From: Microbacterium sp. LKL04 | Lineage (GTDB): Bacteria; Actinomycetota; Actinomycetes; Actinomycetales; Microbacteriaceae | Length of the DNA stretch: 64,000 nt | Assembly: GCF_900102005.1 (NCBI RefSeq) | Contig: NZ_LT627736.1 | Span: 2,728,001 to 2,792,000, forward strand | Direction of reading: 5' to 3' | In this document: positions 26,816 to 35,639 of the stretch, one piece after another | Layout: each line of letters begins with the position of its first letter | Numbering within the stretch: the stretch's first letter is position 1 | The notes under the pieces: generated by a model | What the model was told of the DNA's origin: nothing | Database searches by the model: none | Seen by the model: the letters and a program-made list of their open reading frames with translations, nothing else | Translations under genes and position numbers: made by a program

Positions 26816-28285
26816 GTGATCAGCATCAGCGTCGACTGGACGTGGACGTGGTGGATCGTCCTCGTCCTGGCGTTCGACATCTCGGTGCGCATCATCGCGG
26901 TGTTCATCATCCCGCGGAACCGTCGCCCCACGGCGGCGATGGCGTGGCTCCTGGCGATCTACTTCATCCCGATCATCGGCATCCTGCTGTTCCTGCTCAT
27001 CGGGAACCCGCGCCTTCCGCGGAAGCGCCGCAAGGAGCAGGAGTCGATCAACGACGCGTTCCGCGAGGCGAGCGAAGGGCTCGACTTCGGAACCCTCCGC
27101 CCCGATGCGCCGGAGTGGTTCGAACAGCTCGTGGGGCTCAACCGCAAGCTCGGTGCGCTCCCGATGGCCGGCGACAACGGCGCGCAGATCATCTCGGACT
27201 ACCAGGGCAGCCTCGACACGATGGCGGCCGAGATCGACCGAGCCACCCGATACGTCCACGTCGAGTTCTACATCCTGCAGTCCGACGGGGCGACCGACGG
27301 GTTCTTCGCCGCGCTCGAACGCGCGACGGCGCGCGGGGTGGCGGTCCGCGTCCTGCTCGACCACTGGGCGAACCGGTGGAAGCCGAACTACCACGCGACG
27401 ATCTCGCGCCTGCAGCGCATGGGGGCCGAGTGGCACCTGATGCTCCCGGTGCAGCCGCTGAAGGGCAAGTACCAGCGGCCCGACCTCCGCAATCACCGCA
27501 AGCTCGTCGTGATCGATGGGGCCGTCGGATTCGTCGGCTCGCAGAACGTCACCGACCGCAGCTACAACCTGAAGGCCAATCTGCGTCGCGGGCTGCAGTG
27601 GGTGGATCTCATGGTGCGCGTCGACGGCCCGGTCGTGGCATCCCTCTCCGCCGTGTTCGTCTCGGATTGGTATGGCGAGACGGGCGAGGTGTTCGCCGTC
27701 GAGTCCGACTTCCTGACGGATGCCGGGACCGGCGACCTCGACTGCCAGATCGTCCCGAGCGGGCCCGGGTTCGAATACGAGAACAACCTCAAGCTCTTCC
27801 TGAGCCTCATCTTCGGCGCGAAGAAGAAGATCGTCATGGTCAGCCCGTACTTCGTCCCCGACGAGGGGCTGCTGCTCGCGATCCAGACCGCCTGCCACCG
27901 CGGCGTCGAGGTCGAGCTCTTCGTCTCCGAAGAGGGCGACCAGGCGATGGTGTACCACGCGCAGCGCAGCTACTACGAGCAGCTCCTCGCGACGGGCGTG
28001 AAGATCTGGATGTACAAGAGGCCGTACATCCTGCACTCCAAGTCGATGTCGATCGACGATGAGGTCGCCGTCGTCGGCTCCAGCAACATGGACATGCGGT
28101 CCTTCGGTCTCAACCTCGAAGTGACGATGCTCGTCCGGGGCGCCGAGTTCGTCGAGCAGCTCCGCACCGTCGAAGACCAATACCGCGGCATGTCGCGGGA
28201 ACTGACCCTGGAGGAGTGGGAGCAGCGTCCCATCCGCTCGGTCCTCCTCGACAACCTCGCGAGGCTCACGTCCGCTCTGCAGTGA
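26816..28285 (+). CDS. cls: Cardiolipin synthase
   Basis: Phospholipase D superfamily enzyme that condenses two phosphatidylglycerol molecules into cardiolipin and glycerol at the membrane. The 489-residue protein has two N-terminal helices (about 8-28 and 38-60) and two HKD motifs, HRKLVVIDG with GSQNVTD and HSKSMSIDD with GSSNMDMRS, the expected length and spacing for bacterial Cls. The GTG at 26816 lies 24 bases after a TAGGCT box (26787-26792) and is preceded by GGGGGAA. Confidence 0.93.
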   Translation: MISISVDWTWTWWIVLVLAFDISVRIIAVFIIPRNRRPTAAMAWLLAIYFIPIIGILLFLLIGNPRLPRKRRKEQESINDAFREASEGLDFGTLRPDAPEWFEQLVGLNRKLGALPMAGDNGAQIISDYQGSLDTMAAEIDRATRYVHVEFYILQSDGATDGFFAALERATARGVAVRVLLDHWANRWKPNYHATISRLQRMGAEWHLMLPVQPLKGKYQRPDLRNHRKLVVIDGAVGFVGSQNVTDRSYNLKANLRRGLQWVDLMVRVDGPVVASLSAVFVSDWYGETGEVFAVESDFLTDAGTGDLDCQIVPSGPGFEYENNLKLFLSLIFGAKKKIVMVSPYFVPDEGLLLAIQTACHRGVEVELFVSEEGDQAMVYHAQRSYYEQLLATGVKIWMYKRPYILHSKSMSIDDEVAVVGSSNMDMRSFGLNLEVTMLVRGAEFVEQLRTVEDQYRGMSRELTLEEWEQRPIRSVLLDNLARLTSALQ

Positions 28286-28342
28286 GACGATCCGGCGGGG
28301 CGTGACACTCAGAAGGTGTCCACGCCTCGGAAGGAGATCCTC

Positions 28343-29035
28343 ATGCGCGCCCGTCTTCTGATCGCGCTCGCCGGCTGCGCTTTCGCCGGTCTGGCGCTGG
28401 CCGGCTGTGCGACGCCCGCGCCAGGTGGAGCGGACCCCGGGGGCTCGGCCGCCGATGCTGCGCCGGCGTGGCCCGTCGGCGCAGGGTGGCTCGACGGCGG
28501 ACGGACGATCGCTCTCGTCACGTGGGGGAGCTCATCGTGCCTTCAGGCGGTCGGCGAGGTGAGCCTCGACGGCGGGACCGTCGTCGTCTCGTTGCGCGAA
28601 CCGGAGCCCGGTCCCTGCACGGACGACCTCGTCGCGCGGCCGCTCGAGATCGCGTCGCCGCAGGGAATCGATCCGGCCGAGGGCGCTCGGCTGCGAGTGT
28701 CCCTCGGGGAGTCGCGTGCCGATGTCGATCTCGCCGCCTACGCCGGCGGCCCAGCCGAGGAGTTCTCGCCGGAGGCGGCCTGGGTCGGTGATCGAACGAT
28801 CGCGCTCCGCACCTGGGGGTCGTCGTCGTGCCCGCCGGTCGTCGCCGACACGAGGGTGGAGTCACCGGCATCCGTCGTCGTCGGCTTCGCGGTGCCGGAT
28901 GCGGATCGCGTGTGCACGATGGACATGGCGCCGCAGCTGACGGTGATCCAGCTCGATCCCGAGGCCGTCGTGGACCGCGACGCGACCCTGAGCTTCGGCA
29001 TGCCCGGCGGCAGCGAGACGGTGCCGATTCGCTGA
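28343..29035 (+). CDS. Lipoprotein with two tandem Cys-containing repeats
   Basis: A 230-residue lipoprotein: signal peptide with lipobox LALAGC (Cys22). The mature part is an internal duplication. GRTIALVTWGSSSC with a second Cys in GPCTDDL is followed about 95 residues later by DRTIALRTWGSSSC with a second Cys in RVCTMDM, each unit ending in a short beta-rich stretch (LRVSLGES, LSFGMPGGS). Each unit probably carries one disulfide. The ATG at 28343 is chosen because GGAAGGAG precedes it; a GTG at 28316 is too far upstream for the signal peptide. The function is unknown. Confidence 0.8.
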   Translation: MRARLLIALAGCAFAGLALAGCATPAPGGADPGGSAADAAPAWPVGAGWLDGGRTIALVTWGSSSCLQAVGEVSLDGGTVVVSLREPEPGPCTDDLVARPLEIASPQGIDPAEGARLRVSLGESRADVDLAAYAGGPAEEFSPEAAWVGDRTIALRTWGSSSCPPVVADTRVESPASVVVGFAVPDADRVCTMDMAPQLTVIQLDPEAVVDRDATLSFGMPGGSETVPIR

Positions 29036-29371
29036 CTCGCACTCCGGGGACGCGAGTCGGCATCCCGCCCCGAGACCTGGTGCCGTCTCGCGTTGATCGA
29101 CGGAGGACTTCCGGAGCCTGATCTCAACTGGAACCTCGTCGTCGGTGGATGCGTGGTCGCGTGTCTCGACCTCGCGTATCCGCGGCAGCGGGTCGCGATC
29201 GAGTACGAGGGCGGTCACCACGCCGTCGATCCGCGGCAGTGGGCGCGGGACATCGACCGGCACGAGGCGCTCGCCGCCGCCGGGTGGGTCGTCATCCGGG
29301 TGACGAAAGCGCACCTGTTCAGGGAGGCAGAGGGCGTCGTCGCGCGGGTTCGTCGGGCGCTCGCGCGGTGA
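29036..29371 (+). pseudogene. DUF559-type endonuclease-fold remnant (C-terminal part only)
   Basis: The frame directly after the lipoprotein stop encodes the C-terminal domain of a DUF559 protein (Vsr-like endonuclease fold): RPETWCRLALIDGGLPEPDL, LDLAYPRQRVAIEYEGGHH, RDIDRHEALAAAGWVVIRVT and FREAEGVVARVRRAL. The N-terminal 150-200 residues normally present are missing, and no good start precedes it (TTG 29093 only). CCGGGGACGCGA occurs on both sides (29044-29055, 29378-29389), so a deletion or rearrangement between repeats is plausible. The catalytic D-x-ExD core (LDLAYP...IEYEG) is intact. Confidence 0.65.
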
Positions 29372-29375
29372 GGTG

Positions 29376-29434
29376 CTCCGGGGACGCGACCTGTCGCGTG
29401 TGCGTGCCCGAGGCGACACGATGCGTCCCGGGAG
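29376..29434. repeat. Family E palindrome, copy 1
   Basis: The left arm CTCCGGGGACGC...TGTCGC (from 29376) pairs with GCGACA...GCGTCCCGGGAG (to 29434), matching at about 18 of 22 positions. It lies between the DUF559 remnant and the XRE gene. Confidence 0.55.
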
Positions 29435-29444
29435 TGAGGTGTCG

Positions 29445-29511
29445 TCGGTTCCAGGGACGCGACATGCCGGAGGCGGGTCGCGCAGACGACGCATCGCGCC
29501 CCCGGAACCGA
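29445..29511. repeat. Family E palindrome, copy 2
   Basis: The left arm TCGGTTCCAGGGACGCGA (29445-29462) pairs with TCGCGCCCCCGGAACCGA (29494-29511) with two mismatches. Its GGGACGCGA core is shared with copy 1 and with the single arm at 29044-29055. It ends 8 bp before the convergent end of the XRE gene. Confidence 0.6.
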
Positions 29512-29518
29512 GGCGGCA

Positions 29519-29749
29519 TCAGTCCGCGCGGACCAGCAGGTCGCCGACTTCGCAGTCGAGGGCGCGGCAGATCGCCGACAGGGTCGAGTACCGGATCGCG
29601 CGGGCGCGGTCGTTCTTGAGGATCGACAGGTTCACGACCGAGACGCCGACGATCTCGGACAGCCGGGTCAGCGTCATGCCGCGGGCCGCGAGCAGTTCGT
29701 CGAGCCGACAGTGGATGCCGGTGAGCTCGTCCTCTTCGGCGGGACTCAC
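29519..29749 (-). CDS. XRE-family helix-turn-helix regulator
   Basis: A 76-residue Cro/C1-type DNA-binding protein: LDELLAARGMTLTRLSEIVGVSVVNLSILKNDRARAIRYSTLSAICRALDCEVGDLL. This is the YozG type that regularly accompanies DUF2975 membrane proteins (B. subtilis yoaS-yozG). The GTG start overlaps the stop of the upstream DUF2975-like gene (GTGA). It probably controls its own operon; the palindromic AACG-rich region at 31854-31880 is a candidate operator. Confidence 0.88.
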   Translation of the reverse strand: MSPAEEDELTGIHCRLDELLAARGMTLTRLSEIVGVSVVNLSILKNDRARAIRYSTLSAICRALDCEVGDLLVRAD

Positions 29750-30330
29750 ACGAGCCCCTCGGTGTCGCGCTGCAGCCGCTCACCCTGTGCGAAGGCGCCA
29801 GCCAGTACGGCGGCCGCGACGGCGGCGAGCAGGAGTGGCAGCAGGGGCAGCAGGTCGAGCATCGACAGCGTCTCGAACCGGATGCCGAGCGATTGCAGCG
29901 CATGCTGTCGCCCCATGCCGTCGACGATCGGCCATGCGAACACCGCGACGGTGAGGGTGCCGGCGATCACGGTCAGCGCGCGCGTCGCGCCGCCCGTGAA
30001 CACGCGACCCCGGCGCACCGCGAAGGCGACCCGCATGAGCGCTGCGGAGACGATGATCGCCGCGACGGTGGCGAGCACGACCGCGCCGATCATCCAGACT
30101 CGGCCTCCCGCGCCGAGGTCGGGCGCGCGGACGACCACGGCGTCGATCGCCGCGCCGGATGCGAGTCCGAGCGAGGTGGATGCCGCATCCCCTCCGACTG
30201 TCACAGCGGGGCCGTCGGGCCCGAGGATCTCGGCGATCCGGAACGCCGCGACGGCCAGGGCCGCGACCGAGGCGGCGACGCCGTAGACGATCAGATCGAG
30301 CGCGCCCGAGGTCTGTGTCGTGGCGGCCAT
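29746..30330 (-). CDS. DUF2975-like membrane protein, paralogue 3
   Basis: A 194-residue protein with four membrane helices (about residues 12-30, 78-100, 116-136 and 155-175), ending in GERLQRDTEGLV. The same end, RLQR-x-x-x-GLV, closes all three tandem proteins of this operon. It matches DUF2975 in size and topology and is fused by 4-bp overlap to the XRE regulator. The ATG at 30330 shares one base with the stop of the previous gene. The function is unknown. Confidence 0.75.
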   Translation of the reverse strand: MAATTQTSGALDLIVYGVAASVAALAVAAFRIAEILGPDGPAVTVGGDAASTSLGLASGAAIDAVVVRAPDLGAGGRVWMIGAVVLATVAAIIVSAALMRVAFAVRRGRVFTGGATRALTVIAGTLTVAVFAWPIVDGMGRQHALQSLGIRFETLSMLDLLPLLPLLLAAVAAAVLAGAFAQGERLQRDTEGLV

Positions 30331-31094
30331 CAGACGAGCCCCTTCACGTCCCGCTGCAGACGCGAGCCGTAGCGGAGGATCGCGGCGAGCACAGCGAAGC
30401 CGAGCCCCACCGCGATCGGCCACATGGGGAACGAGATGAGGACGTTGGCGGAGGGCAGCCAGGCGTCGAAGACGTTGTCGATACCCGGGAAATCGCCCTC
30501 CCATCCGCCGCCTTTCGCGCCGAAGAGCTGCGTCGACGCCATGCTTCCCGCGATGTCCCCCATGACCTGCGCCGTGACGCCGCCGAGCGCAATGATCGTG
30601 CCCGTGGTGACGGCCATCTTGGCGACGACCGGGGTGAACGCGGCGCCTGACAGGAGGCGCGAACAGGTGACCGCGACGAAGAGTGCGACGAAGCCGGGGA
30701 TCACCCAGGTGATCGCTTGACTCAACGCCCAGAGGACGCGCGACGTCGCGTCAAGACCATCGACCGTGAGGGTGACCTCGGTGAACCCGCCGGACACTCG
30801 CCGCACGGTGTCCGAATCAAGCTGCACCGTGTCGGGCAGCTGCGGCCAGAACTCGCGGATCGGCATCGTGATGGCGACACCCGGAGCGAGCAGTGCGGTG
30901 AGGAGGGCGATCAATGCCCCGATCACGGCCACGCCGGCCCAGATGATCGCGATGACCCGCGTGAGGCGGACCAGGGTCGTCGGGTCCTGACCGGCTCGCT
31001 GCTTCTTCGCTGTCGCCAGCGCGAACGCCAGGATCGTCCCCACGATCAGGATGACGACGAGCACCGCCCCGATGATCAGCATCCACCGTGCCAT
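30330..31094 (-). CDS. DUF2975-like membrane protein, paralogue 2
   Basis: A 254-residue protein with four membrane helices and a larger extracytoplasmic insert (FWPQLPDTVQLDSDTVRRVSGGFTEVTLTVDGLDATS). It ends SRLQRDVKGLV, the signature shared with its two neighbours. The segment FVAVTCSRLLSGAAFTPVVAKM corresponds to the conserved mid-region of the family (R-x-L-x-x-G-x-x-F). It is separated by one base from paralogue 1 and shares one base with paralogue 3, so the four genes form one operon. Confidence 0.7.
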   Translation of the reverse strand: MARWMLIIGAVLVVILIVGTILAFALATAKKQRAGQDPTTLVRLTRVIAIIWAGVAVIGALIALLTALLAPGVAITMPIREFWPQLPDTVQLDSDTVRRVSGGFTEVTLTVDGLDATSRVLWALSQAITWVIPGFVALFVAVTCSRLLSGAAFTPVVAKMAVTTGTIIALGGVTAQVMGDIAGSMASTQLFGAKGGGWEGDFPGIDNVFDAWLPSANVLISFPMWPIAVGLGFAVLAAILRYGSRLQRDVKGLV

Positions 31095-31095
31095 G

Positions 31096-31848
31096 TCACA
31101 CCAACCCCTCGGTCTCGCGCTGGAGTCGCGCACCCTGTCGGAAGATCACGCTCAACGCCGCGAGCCCCAGCGCGACGCCCAGCGGCCAAAGGGGTGGCGC
31201 GATGCTGAACGTCCGCCCCGCGGCGACCGCGACATTCGCGTCCGCCGGAGGGAGCACCTGCTGCGCGACCAGAGCGGACCCGATGTCCGTCAGCATCGGG
31301 CCGAGCGTCCCTTCGACGAGCACGATGATCGCGCTGATGAGGAGCCACCGGGACGTCCTCGCCGCGAACGCGGCTCCGACGACGGCCCGCTGACTCAGCA
31401 CCGCGATCACGATTCCCGGAACGCCGAGCACGAGCAGTGAGAGCAGGTCGCCCGCAGTGAGGAGTGCGCGGAGTCCGCCATCTAGCCCGCTGACGGTGGC
31501 GTGGGCGGTGTCGGCGCTGGCGCAGTACAGCTCGGTTGCGCCGGTGGGCTCGTAGCCGCTCGTCTGACACGGCAGGCTCGTCGGCCATGCCGGTGAGATG
31601 GGCATCGCGGCGATGTCGTACGGCGCGGTGGTGAAACCGCGGATGATCAGGAGCCCGGCGCCGAGCAGCACGATCGCGACCCATACGCGGGCCATCGCCG
31701 CGATGACGTCGAGCAGAACCGACGGCGACTTCCGTCGCCGCGCGTCCCAGACCATCAGAGCCACAATCGCTGCGATCACCGCGAGCCCCACACCACCCCA
31801 CATCAGCACGGTCGGCAGATCCGTCCCTGAAACCATTCCCGCCCCCAT
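31096..31848 (-). CDS. DUF2975-like membrane protein, paralogue 1
   Basis: A 250-residue protein with about five membrane helices and an extracytoplasmic loop containing two Cys (LPCQTSGY, LYCASADT) that could form a disulfide. The conserved AVVGAAFAARTSRW and the end ARLQRETEGLV tie it to the two downstream proteins. It is the first gene of the operon; upstream lie AACG-rich inverted repeats. The start at 31848 gives MGAGMVSG; an internal ATG five codons on is equally possible. Confidence 0.7.
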   Translation of the reverse strand: MGAGMVSGTDLPTVLMWGGVGLAVIAAIVALMVWDARRRKSPSVLLDVIAAMARVWVAIVLLGAGLLIIRGFTTAPYDIAAMPISPAWPTSLPCQTSGYEPTGATELYCASADTAHATVSGLDGGLRALLTAGDLLSLLVLGVPGIVIAVLSQRAVVGAAFAARTSRWLLISAIIVLVEGTLGPMLTDIGSALVAQQVLPPADANVAVAAGRTFSIAPPLWPLGVALGLAALSVIFRQGARLQRETEGLV

Positions 31849-31851
31849 AAC

Positions 31852-31880
31852 GACATTCGTTGTTATCGAGAAACGTTATG
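31852..31880. promoter_or_regulatory. AACG-rich inverted repeats upstream of the DUF2975 operon
   Basis: CATAACG (begins near 31846) and CGTTATG (31874-31880) are perfect inverted halves enclosing TTCGTTGTTATCG, itself part of ATAAC...GTTAT. On the minus strand the inner GATAAC could serve as a -10. The region is a likely operator for the XRE regulator of the operon (inference). Confidence 0.45.
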
Positions 31881-31973
31881 CCCTCGGATGCCGCGGCCGC
31901 AAGCCCCGGCATCCCGTATGCCCACGGCGAACACGGGCATACCGGCATCCCGCCGTCGTTAGCCTCTACGTAA

Positions 31974-31990
31974 GACGCCGCCAGTGCGTC
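31974..31990. promoter_or_regulatory. Inverted repeat upstream of clpC
   Basis: GACGC (31974-31978) and GCGTC (31986-31990) are separated by seven bases, 18 bp before the clpC ATG. A -10-like TTAGCCT is at 31959-31965. The repeat resembles, but does not match in spacing, the ClgR core CGC-N5-GCG, so the regulator is left open. Confidence 0.35.
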
Positions 31991-32007
31991 GAGTGGAGGT
32001 GGAGACG

Positions 32008-34533
32008 ATGTTCGAGAGATTCACAGACCGTGCACGTCGTGTGGTGGTGCTCGCCCAAGAAGAGGCGAAGATGCTGAACCACAATTACATCGGCACGGAG
32101 CACATCCTCCTCGGCCTGATCCACGAGGGCGAAGGCGTCGCCGCCAAGGCCCTCGAGAGCCTCGGCATCTCGCTCGACGCCGTGCGCGAGCAGGTCCAGG
32201 ACATCATCGGCCAGGGGCAGCAGCAGCCGACGGGACACATCCCGTTCACGCCGCGTGCCAAGAAGGTGCTCGAGCTGTCGCTGCGCGAAGCGCTGCAGCT
32301 GGGCCACAACTACATCGGCACCGAGCACATCCTGCTCGGTCTCATCCGCGAGGGTGAGGGTGTCGCCGCGCAGGTCCTCGTCAAGCTCGGCGCCGACCTG
32401 AACAAGGTCCGCCAGCAGGTCATCCAGCTGCTCAGCGGCTACCAGGGCAAGGAGCCCGCGGGCGTCTCCGCTGGTGCCGGCGAGCAGGCCCAGGCCACGG
32501 CGCAGGGCGGTTCGGCCGTCCTCGACCAGTTCGGCCGCAACCTGACGCAGGCCGCGCGCGACAACAAGCTCGACCCCGTCATCGGGCGCGAGAAGGAGAT
32601 CGAGCGCGTGATGCAGATCCTGTCGCGCCGCTCGAAGAACAACCCGGTCCTCATCGGTGAGCCCGGCGTCGGCAAGACCGCCGTCGTCGAGGGCCTCGCC
32701 CAGGCGATCGTCAAGGGCGAGGTGCCCGAGACGCTCAAGGACAAGCAGGTCTACTCGCTCGACCTCGGTTCGCTCATCGCCGGTTCCCGCTACCGCGGTG
32801 ACTTCGAGGAGCGCCTGAAGAAGGTCACCAAGGAGATCCGCACGCGCGGCGACATCATCGTCTTCATCGACGAGATCCACACCCTCGTGGGTGCGGGTGC
32901 CGCCGAAGGCGCGATCGACGCCGCCAGCATCCTGAAGCCGCTGCTCGCCCGCGGTGAGCTGCAGACGATCGGTGCGACGACGCTCGACGAGTACCGCAAG
33001 CACTTCGAGAAGGATGCCGCGCTGGAGCGCCGCTTCCAGCCGATCCAGGTGGCGGAGCCGAGCCTTCCCCACGCGATCAACATCCTGAAGGGTCTGCGCG
33101 ACCGCTACGAGGCGCACCACAAGGTGCAGATCACCGACGGCGCCATCGTGGCCGCGGCGAACCTCTCCGACCGGTACGTCTCGGACCGCTTCCTGCCCGA
33201 CAAGGCCATCGACCTGATCGACGAGGCCGGCGCACGCCTGCGCCTGTCGATCCTGTCGAGCCCGCCGGAGCTGCGCGAATTCGACGACAAGATCGCCAAG
33301 GTCCGCGAGGACAAGGAAGCCGCCAGCGAGGAGCAGGACTTCGAGAAGGCCGCCGCCCTGCGCGACGAGGAGAAGTCGCTCCTGGCCGAGCGCCTCCGCC
33401 TCGAGAAGCAGTGGCGCTCGGGTGACGTCGCGTCGCACGCGGTCGTCGACGAGGGGCTGATCGCCGAGGTCCTGGCGCAGGCCACCGGCATCCCGGTCTT
33501 CAAGCTCACCGAGGAGGAGACCAGCCGTCTCGTCTTCATGGAGAAGGCCCTGCACCAGCGCGTCATCGGTCAGGAGGAGGCCATCGCGGCCCTCTCCCGC
33601 ACGATCCGCCGTCAGCGTGCGGGACTCAAGGACCCGAACCGCCCGTCGGGCTCGTTCATCTTCGCCGGCCCCACGGGTGTCGGAAAGACCGAGCTCGCCA
33701 AGGCGCTCGCCGAGTTCCTCTTCGACGACGAGGGCGCACTGATCTCCCTCGACATGTCGGAGTTCGGCGAGAAGCACACGGTCTCGCGACTGTTCGGTGC
33801 CCCTCCCGGGTTCGTCGGCTTCGAAGAGGGCGGCCAGCTCACCGAGAAGGTGCGCCGCAAGCCGTTCTCCGTGGTCCTGTTCGACGAGATCGAGAAGGCC
33901 CACCCGGACATCTTCAACTCGCTGCTGCAGATCCTCGAAGAGGGTCGCCTGACCGACGGTCAGGGCCGCGTGGTCGACTTCAAGAACACCGTGATCATCA
34001 TGACGACGAACCTCGGTTCGTCGGCGATCGCCGGTGGCCCGGTCGGCTTCCAGGTCGAGGGCAACTCGCAGACGACCTACGAGCGGATGAAGGGCAAGGT
34101 CGACGAGGAGCTGAAGCGTCACTTCAAGCCCGAGTTCCTGAACCGCGTCGACGACGTCATCGTCTTCCCGCAGCTCAACAAGGCCGAGCTGCGCCAGATC
34201 GTGACGCTGTTCACCAAGCGCCTCAGCGAGCGTCTGCTCGACCGTGACATGACGGTCGCGCTGACGGATGCCGCCAAGGACCGCCTCATCGAGATCGGAT
34301 TCGACCCGACACTCGGCGCCCGGCCCCTGCGTCGCGCCATGCAGCGCGAGGTCGAGGATCAGCTCTCCGAGCGGATCCTCCGGGGCGAGCTGAACGCCGG
34401 CGACCACGTCGCGGTCGACGTCGAGAACAACGCCTTCGTCTTCGAAACGACCCGCCAGGAAGGCCGCGAAGCGGTCGGCGTGGGCGCCGCGGGCGAGATC
34501 ACCGCGAGCCCGGACATCATCGCCGGGTCGTAA
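32008..34533 (+). CDS. clpC: ATP-dependent Clp protease ATP-binding subunit ClpC
   Basis: Hexameric AAA+ unfoldase that feeds ClpP1P2. The 841-residue protein has two N-terminal Clp repeats ([14 protein letters not shown] twice), D1 with Walker A GEPGVGKT (about residue 215), a UVR motif ([14 protein letters not shown]) in the middle region that separates ClpC from ClpB/A, and D2 with [19 protein letters not shown] and a C-terminal [22 protein letters not shown]. The ATG at 32008 gives the canonical [21 protein letters not shown] strong terminator follows. Confidence 0.97.
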   Translation: MFERFTDRARRVVVLAQEEAKMLNHNYIGTEHILLGLIHEGEGVAAKALESLGISLDAVREQVQDIIGQGQQQPTGHIPFTPRAKKVLELSLREALQLGHNYIGTEHILLGLIREGEGVAAQVLVKLGADLNKVRQQVIQLLSGYQGKEPAGVSAGAGEQAQATAQGGSAVLDQFGRNLTQAARDNKLDPVIGREKEIERVMQILSRRSKNNPVLIGEPGVGKTAVVEGLAQAIVKGEVPETLKDKQVYSLDLGSLIAGSRYRGDFEERLKKVTKEIRTRGDIIVFIDEIHTLVGAGAAEGAIDAASILKPLLARGELQTIGATTLDEYRKHFEKDAALERRFQPIQVAEPSLPHAINILKGLRDRYEAHHKVQITDGAIVAAANLSDRYVSDRFLPDKAIDLIDEAGARLRLSILSSPPELREFDDKIAKVREDKEAASEEQDFEKAAALRDEEKSLLAERLRLEKQWRSGDVASHAVVDEGLIAEVLAQATGIPVFKLTEEETSRLVFMEKALHQRVIGQEEAIAALSRTIRRQRAGLKDPNRPSGSFIFAGPTGVGKTELAKALAEFLFDDEGALISLDMSEFGEKHTVSRLFGAPPGFVGFEEGGQLTEKVRRKPFSVVLFDEIEKAHPDIFNSLLQILEEGRLTDGQGRVVDFKNTVIIMTTNLGSSAIAGGPVGFQVEGNSQTTYERMKGKVDEELKRHFKPEFLNRVDDVIVFPQLNKAELRQIVTLFTKRLSERLLDRDMTVALTDAAKDRLIEIGFDPTLGARPLRRAMQREVEDQLSERILRGELNAGDHVAVDVENNAFVFETTRQEGREAVGVGAAGEITASPDIIAGS

Positions 34534-34541
34534 ACGACACG

Positions 34542-34587
34542 AACGACAGGGGCCGGATGCCGAGAGGCGTCCGGCCCCTTCGTCGTT
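34542..34587 (+). terminator. clpC rho-independent-like terminator
   Basis: GGGGCCGGATGC (34549-34560) pairs with GCGTCCGGCCCC (34567-34578) with one T-G wobble and a six-base loop, and outer AACGAC/GTCGTT extend the stem. A T-rich TTCGTCGTT follows. It also lies at the end of the convergent acetyltransferase gene. Confidence 0.75.
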
Positions 34588-35015
34588 CAGGCGTGGCGCA
34601 CCAGGAAGACGTCTACCTCGTCCTCGCTGTCGAGCGTGAAGCCGTGCCGCTCGTACAGGCGGCGGGCGGGGCTGCCCTGCAGGACGTTGAGACGCCACGG
34701 GGTCGGGTAGGGCTCCGCGAGCGTCGCCCGCAGGATCTCGGTGCCGACGCCGTGCCCCTGGATTTGCTCGACGAGGTAGAAGTGCTCGACCCAGGTGCCG
34801 TCGGCGGCGGGTCGGACGGCGATCGAACCGGCATCCGTTCCGTCGACGACGATCACGCGGGTGAGGGCCGGATCGAAGGCGTCGAGGAACCGCTGCCGCA
34901 CGCGATGCTCGTCGTACCGGCCAAGCCGCTCGAGGTCTGGGCGCATGACCACGGCTCGGAGCTCGGCGATCCACGACGCGTCGTCGGGCGTCGAGGGGCG
35001 GGTCGTCCAGTGCAT
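34587..35015 (-). CDS. GNAT family N-acetyltransferase
   Basis: A 142-residue acetyltransferase: STPDDASWIAELRAVVM (alpha1), VEHFYLVEQIQGHGVGTEIL with the acetyl-CoA loop Q-x-x-G-x-G, and the C-terminal RRLYERHGFTLDSEDEVDVFLVR. The substrate cannot be predicted. The ATG at 35015 fits the fold start. It is convergent with clpC and divergent from the next acetyltransferase across a family A palindrome. Confidence 0.85.
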   Translation of the reverse strand: MHWTTRPSTPDDASWIAELRAVVMRPDLERLGRYDEHRVRQRFLDAFDPALTRVIVVDGTDAGSIAVRPAADGTWVEHFYLVEQIQGHGVGTEILRATLAEPYPTPWRLNVLQGSPARRLYERHGFTLDSEDEVDVFLVRHA

Positions 35016-35043
35016 CCGTCCATTCAACCGCGTGGGTGCGTCG

Positions 35044-35123
35044 ACGGATGCAAGGGATGCCGGGCGACACGCGGCATCCCTGGTCCGATCGTCGGCGTGC
35101 CGGGCGCGGAGTATTGCATCCGC
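35044..35123. repeat. Family A palindrome, copy 2 (80 bp)
   Basis: The outer arms CGGATGCAA and TTGCATCCG lie at 35045-35053 and 35114-35122. The inner GGGATGCCGGGCGACACG and GTCGGCGTGCCGGGC blocks match copies 3-5. It sits between two divergent acetyltransferase genes, so it cannot be a simple 3'-end terminator for both. Confidence 0.85.
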
Positions 35124-35143
35124 GAACACGGGAGGATGGTCGG

Positions 35144-35629
35144 GTGACCGTCTCCATTCGCCCCGCCGATCTCCACGGTGCAGATCGCGGGCCGGTCTCG
35201 GCGATGCTGGCGGACTATCACGCCCAGACCGAGGGTGAGAAGGTCGCGCACGGTGTCGCCGCACCCGGCGAGCTGCCCGAGCGATACGCGGCCGAGGTGC
35301 GCGATACCGCGGCGTCCTTCGCCGGTGCCGACGTCATCGTCGCGGATCGTGACGGCGAGGCGATCGGCATGGCGGTGCTGCACCGCGCGGGCGCCGATGT
35401 CGCGATCAAGCGCCTCTGGGTCACTCCCGCGGGGCGCCGGTCAGGTGCCGGATCCGCCCTGATGGCGGATGCTTCGGCCCGCGGCCGAGCCGCCGGTGCG
35501 ACGGGCCTGCGGCTGTCGGTCTGGGACTGGCGTGTGGACGCGCTCGCCCTGTACGCGCGGCAGGGCTTCGTCGAGGTCCCGTCGTGGGAGTCGCTCCAGC
35601 GGCTCGTGTGCCTGCGCCGTCCGCTCTGA
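35144..35629 (+). CDS. GNAT family N-acetyltransferase
   Basis: A 161-residue protein: VSIRPADLHGADRGPVSAMLADYH, GEAIGMAVLHRAG, the strand IKRLWVTPAGRRSGAGSALM with the acetyl-CoA loop R-x-x-G-x-G, and ALALYARQGFVEVPSWE near the end. GTG at 35144 is used; GGGAGGATGG precedes it. The substrate is unknown. It is flanked on both sides by family A palindromes. Confidence 0.85.
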   Translation: MTVSIRPADLHGADRGPVSAMLADYHAQTEGEKVAHGVAAPGELPERYAAEVRDTAASFAGADVIVADRDGEAIGMAVLHRAGADVAIKRLWVTPAGRRSGAGSALMADASARGRAAGATGLRLSVWDWRVDALALYARQGFVEVPSWESLQRLVCLRRPL

Positions 35630-35639
35630 GCGGCCGTCA

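Noticed and set aside
31974..31990. ClgR box in front of clpC
   Set aside because: The inverted GACGC/GCGTC has a seven-base spacer, not the CGC-N5-GCG spacing expected; kept only as an unspecified inverted repeat.
31966..35157. 1063-codon minus-strand frame opposite clpC
   Set aside because: Exact antisense of conserved ClpC codons, with Leu/Val/Asp repeats typical of the complementary third-position frame; no homology pattern.
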